Below are positions 1-9,128 of a DNA stretch of 64,000 bases, piece by piece. The stretch comes from Thiomicrorhabdus arctica DSM 13458 (GTDB taxonomy: Bacteria > Pseudomonadota > Gammaproteobacteria > Thiomicrospirales > Thiomicrospiraceae), in the NCBI RefSeq assembly GCF_000381085.1, contig NZ_KB905901.1, positions 1 through 64,000 on the forward strand. Direction: 5' to 3'. The translations under genes and the position numbers were made by a program. The notes beneath the pieces were generated by a model. That model was not told the origin of the DNA. It was given only the letters and a program-made list of their open reading frames with translations, and searched no databases. Numbering within the stretch: position 1 is the first letter of the stretch; every line of letters starts with the position of its first letter.

Positions 1-44
1 GGTAGTGTGGGAGTTCCCATGTGAGAGTAGGTCATTGCCAAGCT
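1..44 (+). rRNA. rrf: 5S ribosomal RNA, 3' end only
   Basis: The first 44 bases match the conserved 3' third of bacterial 5S rRNA: a GGTAGTGTGG block, a GAGAGTAGG block and a closing TGCCAAGC. The 5' part of the gene and the rest of the rRNA operon lie left of the window. A strong hairpin with a T-run follows at once, as expected at the end of an rrn operon. The exact mature 3' end is uncertain by one or two bases. Confidence 0.9.
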
Positions 45-52
45 TATATTCT

Positions 53-91
53 AAAAACCCGTGTTGCCTTAGGCTTCGCGGGTTTTTTTTT
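53..91 (+). terminator. Rho-independent terminator of the rRNA operon
   Basis: An A-rich arm with ACCCG pairs with CGGGT, with an inner GCC/GGC pair, and is followed by nine T. It lies about ten bases after the 5S end. Confidence 0.85.
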
Positions 92-270
92 GGGTAGAAT
101 TCATGCGTATTGCCAAGTGTTGACTGTATACAAGGGTGTTGTTACGTTTAAATTTAGCGTTTATAGAGACTTGAGAAGTAAGTTTTGGCTAAGTTGACCG
201 TGTTAATATTCAATCTCTATTTTACAATAGGCAACCATGGTGATTTATAAAACATAGCCTTAAAACCTTG

Positions 271-276
271 TATAAT
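271..276 (+). promoter_or_regulatory. -10 element of the tRNA-Arg promoter
   Basis: A perfect TATAAT lies 17 bases before the tRNA 5' end. No good -35 hexamer is seen at the usual distance. Confidence 0.5.
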
Positions 277-293
277 ATGGCAATCATATATCT

Positions 294-370
294 GCGTTCG
301 TAGCTCAGCTGGATAGAGCACTGCCCTCCGGAGGCAGGGGTCGGAGATTCGAATTCTCTCGAGCGCACCA
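294..370 (+). tRNA. tRNA-Arg, anticodon CCG
   Basis: This is a full cloverleaf of 77 bases. The acceptor arms GCGTTCG and CGAGCGC pair over seven base pairs with one G-T. The D-arm reads TAGCTCAGCTGGATAGAGC. The anticodon stem CTGCC/GGCAG encloses loop CTCCGGA with anticodon CCG. The T-loop is TTCGAAT and CCA is encoded. It lies about 200 bp after the rRNA operon terminator and has its own -10 box. Confidence 0.96.
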
Positions 371-620
371 TTTCTTTTTGAGCCTAGCTCGCCATTCTTA
401 TTTAAAATACAAAGTATGTGCTCAATGTCATGAGTCGTTACTGAGCCAGCTACAAATACAACCCAATGATAATTTGAGGTTACTTTTCTTGAGTTATTTA
501 AGATGAACTGTTAACTATAACGTGAAAAATGTCATTATTTTTTGGAGCGCTTGTTAAGGCATAAAACCAACGAACTTTTAACATATAGTGCCTAGTCAGG
601 ATTAATCGATTTGACTGCAA
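371..620. other. Gene-free stretch between tRNA-Arg and the sucrose cluster
   Basis: I see no ORF with a ribosome binding site and no clear hairpin with a T-run here. It is the downstream end of the minus-strand sucrose cluster. Confidence 0.5.
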
Positions 621-2576
621 TCACATCTCTCTCAGCCAATAAAAACCAAATGCCGGGATGATTAATGAATTATTATAAATTTCTGGCTTCTGGCGACTAT
701 ATAAATCAAACAGTTGACCTTGGTCATAGCTGCCCCAGCTGTGGACATCTTCTAAGTTCAACTTTTGTGGTTGATTGTTAAAATTAGCTACCACTAACAC
801 TCGATCACTGAATTTTTGTGGAGAGAACCGGCTAAAAACAAATAAATTTGGGTTGCCAACATCAATTAATTCTCGGTTATTAAAATCAGCAAAAGCATTG
901 ATTTCTTTACGAACCGAAATCATCTTTTTAATTCCATTAAATATCTCGTACTCAATGGTTCCTGTTACATGACGCTTTTCGGTTTTTTCCCAGTTAATGT
1001 TGGGGCGATGTACCCAACGATTATCATCTACTTTGTTTGGATCATTTAGATAAGCATCATCATTTAAAGTACCAATTTCATCCCCATAATAGAGCAATGG
1101 AAGTCCTCCAAAAGAGAGGATCATGCTGTTTAAAAGTAGGATTTGTTTAATTGCAATTTCTTGGGCTTCAATGTCTCCTGAATTGGTAGCGTATTCTAAG
1201 CCAATCAATGAGGCGAGTGAACCAGAAACTCTCGAATCTCCTGTTTTAATATTCTCAGCGAACGGTAGGCCATGAGCGTGGGAGCCTTCATAACGCCCAG
1301 TCAAATAATTTATTAAAAAGCGACGATGTGATTGAGGTTCATACCCCGCTTGAATAATATCTTTATCATCAAAACCTAAACCAATATCATCATGACAGCG
1401 AATGTAGTTTAGCCATGTTGCGCGTTCTAATTTATTAGGCAGACTTTTGATGCCTTGCGTTAATAATTTGGCATTTTTTGTAGCTACAGCATCCCATAAA
1501 AGCGCCATATAGGTGGCGTTATAGGCAATTTCACACTCTTTGGCAATCACGGCATCTTCACCAAAGTATTTGGTCACTTCTGATGGAGCCACAATGGCTT
1601 CAGCAATAAACAGAACGCCTGGTGCAACGACTTGGCAACAATCTTTAAGCAACTGTAAAATCAAGTGTGCTTCATGTTCATTTTGACAAGTACTGCCGAG
1701 TTTTTTCCATAGGAATGCAACCGCATCTAAACGCAAGATATCGGCACCTTTATTTGCCCAGTAGAGTATGACATCCAGCATTTCAATAAAAACAGATGGA
1801 TTGCTGTAGTTTAAATCCCACTGGTAATTATTGAATACAGTCATGACCCATCGTTGCATTTTGTCATCCCAGGTAAAGTTACCAGGTGCCGTTTCTGGAA
1901 AAACTTCCAGCATACTTTGCTCAAACATATCTGGGATATTACGAGATTCGAATGTGTAATAGTAATCTCTGTAAACGGGGTCACCTTCACGGGCTTTTTC
2001 AGCCCATTCATGCTCGTCAGAGGTATGATTTAAAACCACATCCAATGCAAGCAATATATCGCGTTCACGCATATCTTCTGAAAGCACTTTTAAATCTTCA
2101 AGTGAGCCAACACGGTCATCAATTTCTCTAAAATTACTTACAGCATAGCCACCGTCACTCTGTCCTTCTGGGCATTTCATAATTGGCATAATATGTACAA
2201 GGTTTACACCAAGTTCTTGCAGGTAACTTAAATGGCTTTGCATATCTTTAATATCTTTAGCAAAACCATTGGCATATAGCGCCATTCCCACCCATTTTTG
2301 ATTTAAGAACCAGTTGTAGTCTCGTTCACGTTCTATGTCTTGTTGTTTTAATTCATCAGAGCGTTTAATGTATTTTCTGGCCATGGTTTCAACCAGCTTT
2401 AAAGCTTGTTGCTCAAAATCTTCTCTATCGCCATACAGCTTGCCGAATAAACCATGAATAGCATAAAAGTTTGCACCTAGTCGCGTATAAAAATGCCGTA
2501 GGTCTTTTTGGTAAATATCCGGCTTGATTTGATTGAGAATGTCATTTAGCATTGAATGGGAGATTTCTTCGTACAT
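621..2576 (-). CDS. ams: Amylosucrase (GH13 subfamily 4)
   Basis: A 651-residue GH13 enzyme predicted to split sucrose and pass glucose to an alpha-1,4-glucan, releasing fructose. The helical N-terminal domain (about 1-90) is followed by the (beta/alpha)8 barrel. The nucleophile Asp284 lies in RLDAVAFLW, the acid/base Glu326 in FIAEAIV and the third Asp396 in RCHDDIGL, all at amylosucrase spacing. Length fits the family (about 630-660). It is the last gene of a minus-strand cluster, 10 bp after the fructokinase, which would use the fructose released. There is no signal peptide, so it should be cytoplasmic. Sucrose hydrolase is a related alternative, since both share this fold. Confidence 0.9.
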   Translation of the reverse strand: MYEEISHSMLNDILNQIKPDIYQKDLRHFYTRLGANFYAIHGLFGKLYGDREDFEQQALKLVETMARKYIKRSDELKQQDIERERDYNWFLNQKWVGMALYANGFAKDIKDMQSHLSYLQELGVNLVHIMPIMKCPEGQSDGGYAVSNFREIDDRVGSLEDLKVLSEDMRERDILLALDVVLNHTSDEHEWAEKAREGDPVYRDYYYTFESRNIPDMFEQSMLEVFPETAPGNFTWDDKMQRWVMTVFNNYQWDLNYSNPSVFIEMLDVILYWANKGADILRLDAVAFLWKKLGSTCQNEHEAHLILQLLKDCCQVVAPGVLFIAEAIVAPSEVTKYFGEDAVIAKECEIAYNATYMALLWDAVATKNAKLLTQGIKSLPNKLERATWLNYIRCHDDIGLGFDDKDIIQAGYEPQSHRRFLINYLTGRYEGSHAHGLPFAENIKTGDSRVSGSLASLIGLEYATNSGDIEAQEIAIKQILLLNSMILSFGGLPLLYYGDEIGTLNDDAYLNDPNKVDDNRWVHRPNINWEKTEKRHVTGTIEYEIFNGIKKMISVRKEINAFADFNNRELIDVGNPNLFVFSRFSPQKFSDRVLVVANFNNQPQKLNLEDVHSWGSYDQGQLFDLYSRQKPEIYNNSLIIPAFGFYWLREM

Positions 2577-2586
2577 AGGCTCTTAA

Positions 2587-3489
2587 CTATTTTTGTGAAT
2601 CAGTCGTAAGTAATGACTGATAAAAGGTTTTATTATTAGGTGTAGCACCGCGAATGCTTATGATTTTGCTCGCAAGCAACTGTGCTGTAGCGAGTGTTTG
2701 TTGAATTGGCCAGTCTTTTATTAAACCATGCATATACACGGCAGTAAAGGCATCGCCCGCACCTACCGCATCAATAAATTGATTTATCTTGTCAGGGATT
2801 TCTTTAAAAAACCCATCTGCCGTTAATACTGTAACGCCAGCAGCGCCTTGAGTGACGATTACTTGCTCATTACCAAATTCGGTTTGAAAGGCTTGAATTG
2901 CGGTTTCAATGTCCGTTTGCTTAAAGCCTAATTCACGTAATTCATCTATATTAAGTTTGACCCACTTCGCTTGTTTTATCCACTGAGTTAAACTTTGTTT
3001 ATCCCACCAAGGCGCTCTTAAATTAACATCTAAAAATATATCCCAGTCTCCTGAGTCAACCAGTTTTTGAAACTGTTCTTTTGCATAATCGCTTCTTAAA
3101 GCCAGCGAACCATGGTAAAGAATGCCTTTTGGGTTAGGTAAAATTGTTTGAGATTGGTTAATAAAGTCGTAAGCACTGTTAATTTTAATATCGTAATTTG
3201 GCTCATCATCCATAAAAGTGACCTGCACTTGGCCTGTTGGATGATTTTCATCTTGTTGAATATTATTGGTAACAATTCCCCAATCTTTAGCCTGGTGAAT
3301 GATTTTTTGACCAAGCTTATCTTTACCTACTCTAGAAATAAAAATGGGATTAGCGCCCAACGCTTGCAGATGCCAGCAAATATTAAAAGGCGCACCACCC
3401 AGCACTTGTTCTTGCTTTTGCTGCTGATTAAAGCAGTCAAATAAAACTTCACCATAAAGTGTAATCTGGTCTGTGGAAGATTGCCTCAT
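2587..3489 (-). CDS. scrK: Fructokinase, PfkB/ribokinase family
   Basis: A 300-residue PfkB-type sugar kinase. The N-terminal GGAPFNICWHLQALG (31-45) is the PfkB signature 1 region. GAGDAFTA at 243-250 is signature 2, with Asp246 as the catalytic base. Its place between sucrose phosphatase and amylosucrase argues for fructose as substrate, returning fructose 6-phosphate to sucrose synthesis or central metabolism. It starts 8 bp after the phosphatase stop. Substrate is inferred from context; the fold is clear. Confidence 0.88.
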   Translation of the reverse strand: MRQSSTDQITLYGEVLFDCFNQQQKQEQVLGGAPFNICWHLQALGANPIFISRVGKDKLGQKIIHQAKDWGIVTNNIQQDENHPTGQVQVTFMDDEPNYDIKINSAYDFINQSQTILPNPKGILYHGSLALRSDYAKEQFQKLVDSGDWDIFLDVNLRAPWWDKQSLTQWIKQAKWVKLNIDELRELGFKQTDIETAIQAFQTEFGNEQVIVTQGAAGVTVLTADGFFKEIPDKINQFIDAVGAGDAFTAVYMHGLIKDWPIQQTLATAQLLASKIISIRGATPNNKTFYQSLLTTDSQK

Positions 3490-3497
3490 AGGAGCAT

Positions 3498-4337
3498 TTA
3501 CCCTTTTATATATTGTTTGAAGGTTGGCAGGTAGTGCATCACGCCTTGTAATATTCCTGAGCTGTAATTACCGTTGTTATTCTTTGTATTTACGGCTTGA
3601 TAAAACTGTTGTTCAGTACCTTTTTGCTTAACCAAACTTAACGCTTGTTTTTTCAATTCTGGCGTTGCATTGGCCACCAAAACAGATTGAACTGGGCTAA
3701 TTAACACTTCAAGATCATTGCCGCTGTCCCCTGCAAACACCACTTCTTGTGCCTCATAACCTAAGTGCTTTTGCAGAAATTCAATGGCATGCAGTTTATT
3801 GGCTTTAGGTGGCAAAATATCAAGTAAACCGGTATTACTGGTTTCATCAATACTCCAAATTAAATTGGTGTTTATGTTTAAAGGGCTAAGTTGTTTTTTA
3901 ACGTGAGCGAAACAGCCACTTTCATCCAGTTGTTGAAGGTCAATATAAAAACTTATTTTATGGGAATTTTGTTTTTCAAACTCCTGTAATGAAATACCCG
4001 GTATAGCGCAAACTAAATGATGAATTTTCGTTGGCTCAATTCCATGCCAATCTTGATTAATTTCTTTTTCCCACGCACAGATAGGATGCCATTGATTGTC
4101 TTTTTGATGATAAATTCGTGTACCAACATCGGTAATGGCATAGTCGGCTATAGGCAGTTTATATTTCTTAACCGCTTGGCTCATTAATGCCAAATGACGA
4201 CCCGTAACATAAACCAAAGTGACTGTATGTTCATAGCAAAACTGGCTAAAGGTTTCACGCGCACCGATGGCTTCTTTTTGTATGCCGTTAGGGATAACCG
4301 TTCGATCCATATCGGTACAAAGTAGCAGTCTTATCAT
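3498..4337 (-). CDS. spp: Sucrose-phosphate phosphatase-like HAD hydrolase
   Basis: A 279-residue HAD-superfamily (Cof/MPGP-type) phosphatase. Motif I is CTDMDRTVI with nucleophile Asp9 and Asp11, the motif II region is VYVTGR (42-47), and motif IV is FAGDSGNDLE (201-210). Start and stop overlap the upstream sucrose-phosphate synthase by four bases (ATGA), so the two are probably translationally coupled. The family is clear. The role, dephosphorylating sucrose 6-phosphate to sucrose, is inferred from this coupling, since Cof-type HADs vary in substrate. The synthase carries its own HAD-like C-terminal domain, so phosphatase capacity may be partly redundant. Confidence 0.82.
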   Translation of the reverse strand: MIRLLLCTDMDRTVIPNGIQKEAIGARETFSQFCYEHTVTLVYVTGRHLALMSQAVKKYKLPIADYAITDVGTRIYHQKDNQWHPICAWEKEINQDWHGIEPTKIHHLVCAIPGISLQEFEKQNSHKISFYIDLQQLDESGCFAHVKKQLSPLNINTNLIWSIDETSNTGLLDILPPKANKLHAIEFLQKHLGYEAQEVVFAGDSGNDLEVLISPVQSVLVANATPELKKQALSLVKQKGTEQQFYQAVNTKNNNGNYSSGILQGVMHYLPTFKQYIKG

Positions 4338-6523
4338 TCAGGTTCCTGTATTTCGGTTGAGTTGTTATTTTCTTCAGGAGGGCTGCATTTACCAAAGAAA
4401 TCAAAGTATTCAATAGCTTCTAAAATACCTTCTTCATAACTTTTTTTGGCGTAGTAAATTGTCTCAAGACCTGGAAGATGTGACAACTCTTCTTTATGAC
4501 GGTTAGCCACCACTACGGCCAGCGTGTTACCACGCATCATATTTTCATCCGCACCAGAGCCACCAATAACCAAGATATGTTCTAATGGTATTTGCCAACG
4601 GTCTGCCACATAGCGAAGCGCCATACCTTTAGAAGCTCGCATAGGCAATATATCTAAGTATTTATCAAAAGAAAGCTGAACATTAACAGATTCATCTTCT
4701 TGATGAAGTATGCCGTTAATGTGCTCAAGGTCAGTGACATCCTCATTAAGGTAATAACTGATTTTAAAGGGCGTTTGTTCTGACTTAGGCTGTAAATACA
4801 AGCCAGGATGACTGTCTAAAAGATCTTTAATTTTATGCCTTATCCAATGAAATTCAATATGTTTTGCCCAATACTTATCTTTATTGAGATTAGGGGCATA
4901 GTAAATTTCTGTTCCCGAACTGGTAATTAAGGTATCCGGTTCAGGGAGTTTGTAATGCTTTAGTAAACGCAGAGCGGAATCCATTCTTCTGTTGGTTGCT
5001 ACAACAAACAAAGTTGATTTTCGGTGCTCTTTTAACAGTGCGATCAGTTTGCTTAACGCTTCTGGATTACCGATAAGGTTATGATCAAGACTGGTGACTA
5101 AGGCACGGTCTTTGTAAAGAGCAGAACGCCTTGATATTGGCGTTCTAGGCAAGCGCTCTGATTTTTCAACAATTGGAGTGATTAATTTTAAATAGGTTTC
5201 CGCGTGGGATTTCCAGGCATAGTGCTGTTTTACACCGATTAAACCATCTTTAATCATTTGATTTTTCATATCCGGTTTATTGAGCATATCCAGTAAGGCA
5301 TGAGTGATGGTTTGTGGTTCTAGTGGGTCAATAAGAATACCATTTTGACAGTTCTCTATAATATCTCTAGGTCCACCATCTTCGGTTGCCACAATAGGCA
5401 AACCGGATGCAGATGCTTCAATTAAGGTTAACCCAAAGGGTTCGGTTAATGCTGGATTAACAAAAACACCTCCTGATGCGGCGGCAATGCGATAAATAAA
5501 TGCCACGTCATTTCGGCTATGATGTTTGGGTAAAGACACCTTGCCATATAAATCATAGCGATCAATCATTGACCAAATTTCATGAAATACCTGCTGTGCT
5601 CCAGATTCTAAATCATCCACATCATCTCGATTTCCCGCAATAACAAGTAAATTTGATTTTTCTTGAAGTTCAGGTGACTGGCCATATGATTCAATCAGTG
5701 CAGCAATATTTTTACGTGGATCGGGTCGTGACAAAGCAAGAATAATTGGCTTGTTTGGATTTGTTAAAGAGTACGTTAGCTGTTGGTAAAGCTCTGAGTT
5801 TAATTCATCGCCGCGCGGAGGTTGAAATTGCTCTAAATTGGTTCCAGGAGGAATAACACGCATTTGCTCAGGTTGATAGAAGTCATAAATTTCATACTGC
5901 TCTTCAATCTCTTGATGCGTACTGGTAATGACTCTTTCTGCAGTAGCCAAAACATGTTCTTCGGCATTAATTCGTCTAGACATGTTGTACTGTTCTGCGA
6001 TCTCTTTTGGCGAGACACCGTTTGCAAAAAGTCTTGCTCGCTTCACACGCCCTAATGAATGGCCCGTATGAATAAGAGGAATAGATAACTGATTGGCTAA
6101 CTGGCTACCCACGTAACCCGAGTCTGCATAATGACTGTGAATAATATCAGGATAGTGCTCTTGATCACGGAAATACTCCATCATATTGTCAGCAAACGCA
6201 TCAAGATAATCCCATAACTGCTCTTTGAATATGTATTCTTCGGGACCTGCCTCTATTCTGATAATAGAGAGCTTATCATTGACCTTCTCAAGGGGTTGTG
6301 CATATTCATAATCAACCGTCTTATCTTTAACCAAGCGTGTAAAAATTTCTACTTTACCCACCTCAGGCCTTTCCGATAAAGCTTGAGCGAGTTCTAGAAC
6401 ATACAGAATCTGCCCGCCTGTATCGGCATCTCGTCCTAACTCCAAGTTATTTCCGCGGAGAAGACCATGAACACTAATAAGGGCGATATACACATTCGTT
6501 GGTTTTTCAGTCATACCTTTCAC
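4334..6523 (-). CDS. sps: Sucrose-phosphate synthase with C-terminal HAD domain
   Basis: A 729-residue protein. Residues about 1-470 form a GT-B, GT4-type glycosyltransferase with GRDADTGGQ near the N-terminus, HSHYADSGYVG, and the nucleotide-sugar site PALTEPFGLTLIEASASG. Residues about 490-700 resemble a sucrose-phosphatase/HAD domain. It should join UDP-glucose (or another NDP-glucose) and fructose 6-phosphate. The listed start is a GTG; an ATG three codons in (6514) is equally possible, with AAAGG only one base before it. It heads the four-gene sucrose cluster, a gene set known from halotolerant methanotrophs where it serves osmoprotection. Confidence 0.9.
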   Translation of the reverse strand: MKGMTEKPTNVYIALISVHGLLRGNNLELGRDADTGGQILYVLELAQALSERPEVGKVEIFTRLVKDKTVDYEYAQPLEKVNDKLSIIRIEAGPEEYIFKEQLWDYLDAFADNMMEYFRDQEHYPDIIHSHYADSGYVGSQLANQLSIPLIHTGHSLGRVKRARLFANGVSPKEIAEQYNMSRRINAEEHVLATAERVITSTHQEIEEQYEIYDFYQPEQMRVIPPGTNLEQFQPPRGDELNSELYQQLTYSLTNPNKPIILALSRPDPRKNIAALIESYGQSPELQEKSNLLVIAGNRDDVDDLESGAQQVFHEIWSMIDRYDLYGKVSLPKHHSRNDVAFIYRIAAASGGVFVNPALTEPFGLTLIEASASGLPIVATEDGGPRDIIENCQNGILIDPLEPQTITHALLDMLNKPDMKNQMIKDGLIGVKQHYAWKSHAETYLKLITPIVEKSERLPRTPISRRSALYKDRALVTSLDHNLIGNPEALSKLIALLKEHRKSTLFVVATNRRMDSALRLLKHYKLPEPDTLITSSGTEIYYAPNLNKDKYWAKHIEFHWIRHKIKDLLDSHPGLYLQPKSEQTPFKISYYLNEDVTDLEHINGILHQEDESVNVQLSFDKYLDILPMRASKGMALRYVADRWQIPLEHILVIGGSGADENMMRGNTLAVVVANRHKEELSHLPGLETIYYAKKSYEEGILEAIEYFDFFGKCSPPEENNNSTEIQEPE

Positions 6524-6865
6524 TTTTTTGATGAGTCTTGTCGACGTCTGCGAATCAATATTGTTAAAAGACTCTTTGGGTGGTTTTTAATCTCTCTTTT
6601 ATATCATACTATATATATAAATACTTAGTGTGCGCCTAGAAATTTGTGTGAAAGTTTTGAGCCGTGAATACACGTAAAAAATCCTTGATAAGGTAAGCCT
6701 GTAGATTGGCTTTATTGCTAAAAATGCATATCCATATCCATTTAGTGATTTTTTTCAAATAACAAAAAAAATGCCAGTCCTGATAACTTAGAATAACGTT
6801 CTTCAAAGACGAAAGGTTCAACTCCTTTCCAATTTACTTTTTTAATAATACTCTGTTTATAAATT
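6524..6865. other. Gene-free leader of the sucrose cluster
   Basis: 342 bases between the umuC stop and the sucrose-phosphate synthase start. The stretch near 6595-6625 is almost pure A/T and could hold the cluster promoter on the minus strand, but I see no convincing -35/-10 pair. A 61-codon open frame inside lacks a ribosome binding site and recognisable sequence. Confidence 0.4.
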
Positions 6866-8245
6866 CTAAGTCTTAACCGTCTGTAACTCATTCCAACGTG
6901 TGGTACACCTAGGTGACATTAAATTTCGATTCATCTTCCAACTCTGCTGGTGTAGTCCACTGTTAGCAAGTTGTAGGCTGCCTTTGCCCATTCTATGGTT
7001 CATTTGATCCATTACCAACATTAACGCGTCTGATTTTTGATTGCCTGAATAGTGTGGATTGGGTGCGAATAGATCCGTTTGGATAGCTCCTTTTGGGTTG
7101 ATTTGAGATAAGCTGACACTTGCTTTTAAATATTGAAAGCCGGGTTTCCATATTTTTTTTAGGGCACGTAAACTCATTTTACTGAGTAAAACGGTGCTGT
7201 CGCTGGGGTAGATCAACGGTAGGCTTATTTGATTTTGATACTGGAGGACGTTTTCTCGATAGGGCGGGGTGGTGATGTAGACGGTTATCATCTGGCAAGC
7301 ACCCTTTTGTCCACGTAACTTTTCTGCTGCGACTGCTGTGTAGCTAGCAACCGCTTGACGCATATCATCAAAGTGCTCAACCAATTTTCCAAAAGACCGT
7401 GACGAAATAATTTGTTTTTTTTCATTGATTTTTTCGGCGTAATTGTCCGAGAGTTTCGCTAGAGTGTGCTCATGAAAAGGGAAGCAGGCCTGACCATTTA
7501 ACTCTAATAAAGTGCGCTCAACATTCACGGAAAATTGTTGGCGAATTGTTTTTGGATCAGAGTACTTTAAATCGTAAGCCGTGACGATGTTTTGCGATTC
7601 CAACTTCTGTGATAGCTGCTTGCCGATTCCCCAAACTTTACCAACCTTGACCGTTTTATATAACGCGTCTTGTCTCTCCTGAGATAAGCAGGTTAAGTCC
7701 AAAACATCCATACAGTGTGAGCTTTTTTTAGCTAAGTGATTAGCCAATTTGGCTTGTGTTTTGGATGCGCCAATCCCAACGGCAACCGGAATGCCGATCC
7801 ATTGAAAAACGGTTTGTTTAAGTTGCTGGGCATAGAGTGTTAAGTCGTCCTTGATGAGGTTCGAAAAGTCCAAAAAGCTTTCATCAATTGAGTAAATCTC
7901 TTGCCGCGGTGCAAATTGCGCGCTGATAGCGTGCATGCGCTGGCTCATGTCTGCATAGAGCTCGTAGTTAGAGCTAAACACGGCCGTATTGTGTTTTTTA
8001 AGTAAGCGAGCCACTTTAAAATACGGTTGAAACATCATGCTGTCTTTTTGAGCGGCATGATATCCCCCCCTCTCAAAGGGCTGCTTTAAATAATGATCTA
8101 ACTGTTTGGCCAAATGATTGGCCGCCACAATGCACCCATCATTATTTGAAAGCACGACAACGGGACGACTTTTCAGGGCAGGGTTAAACGCTATTTCGCA
8201 GGAGGCATAAAAAGAGTTTCCATCGACCAGAGCATATTTTTTCAT
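6866..8245 (-). CDS. umuC: DNA polymerase V catalytic subunit UmuC (Y-family)
   Basis: A 459-residue Y-family translesion polymerase, somewhat longer than E. coli UmuC (422). The N-terminus YALVDGNSFYASCE holds catalytic Asp8, and SIDESFLDF holds Asp121 and Glu122. VVVLSNNDGC is typical of the UmuC branch rather than DinB. It would act with cleaved UmuD on damaged DNA after SOS induction. It is transcribed away from umuD rather than sitting in a umuDC operon, with a TAGTATACTA palindrome in the shared 116-bp region. Confidence 0.93.
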   Translation of the reverse strand: MKKYALVDGNSFYASCEIAFNPALKSRPVVVLSNNDGCIVAANHLAKQLDHYLKQPFERGGYHAAQKDSMMFQPYFKVARLLKKHNTAVFSSNYELYADMSQRMHAISAQFAPRQEIYSIDESFLDFSNLIKDDLTLYAQQLKQTVFQWIGIPVAVGIGASKTQAKLANHLAKKSSHCMDVLDLTCLSQERQDALYKTVKVGKVWGIGKQLSQKLESQNIVTAYDLKYSDPKTIRQQFSVNVERTLLELNGQACFPFHEHTLAKLSDNYAEKINEKKQIISSRSFGKLVEHFDDMRQAVASYTAVAAEKLRGQKGACQMITVYITTPPYRENVLQYQNQISLPLIYPSDSTVLLSKMSLRALKKIWKPGFQYLKASVSLSQINPKGAIQTDLFAPNPHYSGNQKSDALMLVMDQMNHRMGKGSLQLANSGLHQQSWKMNRNLMSPRCTTRWNELQTVKT

Positions 8246-8295
8246 TTTTTCTCTTTAATGATTTGGTTTATTTCAGTGAGCCATTTGTGCAATGC

Positions 8296-8305
8296 TAGTA
8301 TACTA
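8296..8305. promoter_or_regulatory. Candidate SOS operator between umuC and umuD
   Basis: TAGTATACTA is a perfect 10-bp palindrome midway between the two divergent SOS genes. It resembles the TA-rich core of gammaproteobacterial LexA boxes but lacks the flanking CTG/CAG. Position is the main argument. Confidence 0.4.
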
Positions 8306-8361
8306 TGAAAAGTGTTACATAAATCAAATGAGACATTCTAAAGGGTAGGGTTTAAAGTTTT

Positions 8362-9012
8362 ATGAGTCATGAAATCGACAAACGCGGTGGGCTTCGGCAA
8401 GGATCGGGGCGAAAGAAAGGTTCCGGAAAGTTTGGTGAGCCAACTAGAGTCATGCGCATTCCGCACTCAAAAGTAACTGCGATACAGGCTTGGTTGAATT
8501 TATCAAGCAATAAAAATAGTACGGATGTCCTGGATGGTACGGTACCAAAAGTAGGATTAGGCCTTGATAAATCAAACAAAGACTTCTCTGGGTTTGGATG
8601 GTATTTACCCGCCAATGATGTGTCTTTTATTGAATTACCGCTGTACAGTCATAAAGTGGTAGCGGGTTTTCCAAGTCCAGCAGATGACTATGTTGAGGAA
8701 CGGTTAGATTTAAATGAGAAGTTGATTCATAACAAAGAAGCCACTTTTTTACTCGTTGTACAAGGTGACTCTATGCAAAACATAGGCATTAAAGATGGTG
8801 ATACTTTAATTGTCGATCGGAGTTTGGAACCTCGGGATGGCAAAATCGTGATTGCCGCATTGGATGGCGAATTGACGGTCAAACGCTTATCAATGAAATC
8901 CACTGGAACATGGTTAGTACCTGAAAATGATGATTACCCCCCCATCTTGGTCAGAGAGGAGTCCGATATCGTGATTTGGGGCGTAGTGACTTCTGCGATT
9001 TCACAATTTTAA
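8362..9012 (+). CDS. umuD: UmuD-like S24 peptidase with long N-terminal extension
   Basis: 216 residues against 139 in E. coli UmuD. From AGFPSPADDYVEERLDLN on (101-118) it follows UmuD closely. Self-cleavage is expected at Ala101-Gly102, with catalytic Ser137 (GDSM) and Lys174 (TVKRL). The extra N-terminal part begins with a basic Gly/Arg-rich stretch, GGLRQGSGRKKGSGKFGEP (9-27), followed by RVMRIP and a helical segment. That resembles an AT-hook-like or small DNA-binding tail and would be removed on RecA-stimulated cleavage. It is divergent from umuC. A LexA-like repressor role for the uncleaved form cannot be excluded. Confidence 0.88.
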   Translation: MSHEIDKRGGLRQGSGRKKGSGKFGEPTRVMRIPHSKVTAIQAWLNLSSNKNSTDVLDGTVPKVGLGLDKSNKDFSGFGWYLPANDVSFIELPLYSHKVVAGFPSPADDYVEERLDLNEKLIHNKEATFLLVVQGDSMQNIGIKDGDTLIVDRSLEPRDGKIVIAALDGELTVKRLSMKSTGTWLVPENDDYPPILVREESDIVIWGVVTSAISQF

Positions 9013-9128
9013 CTTAATTAGTCTATTCTTGATTTAGAAAAATTTGATGCATTTGGTTGGTTTTTATGGAAAGATGGTAGCTACTAAGATCCTAGTTAAA
9101 TTAACTCATTGAATATGATGGATAATAT

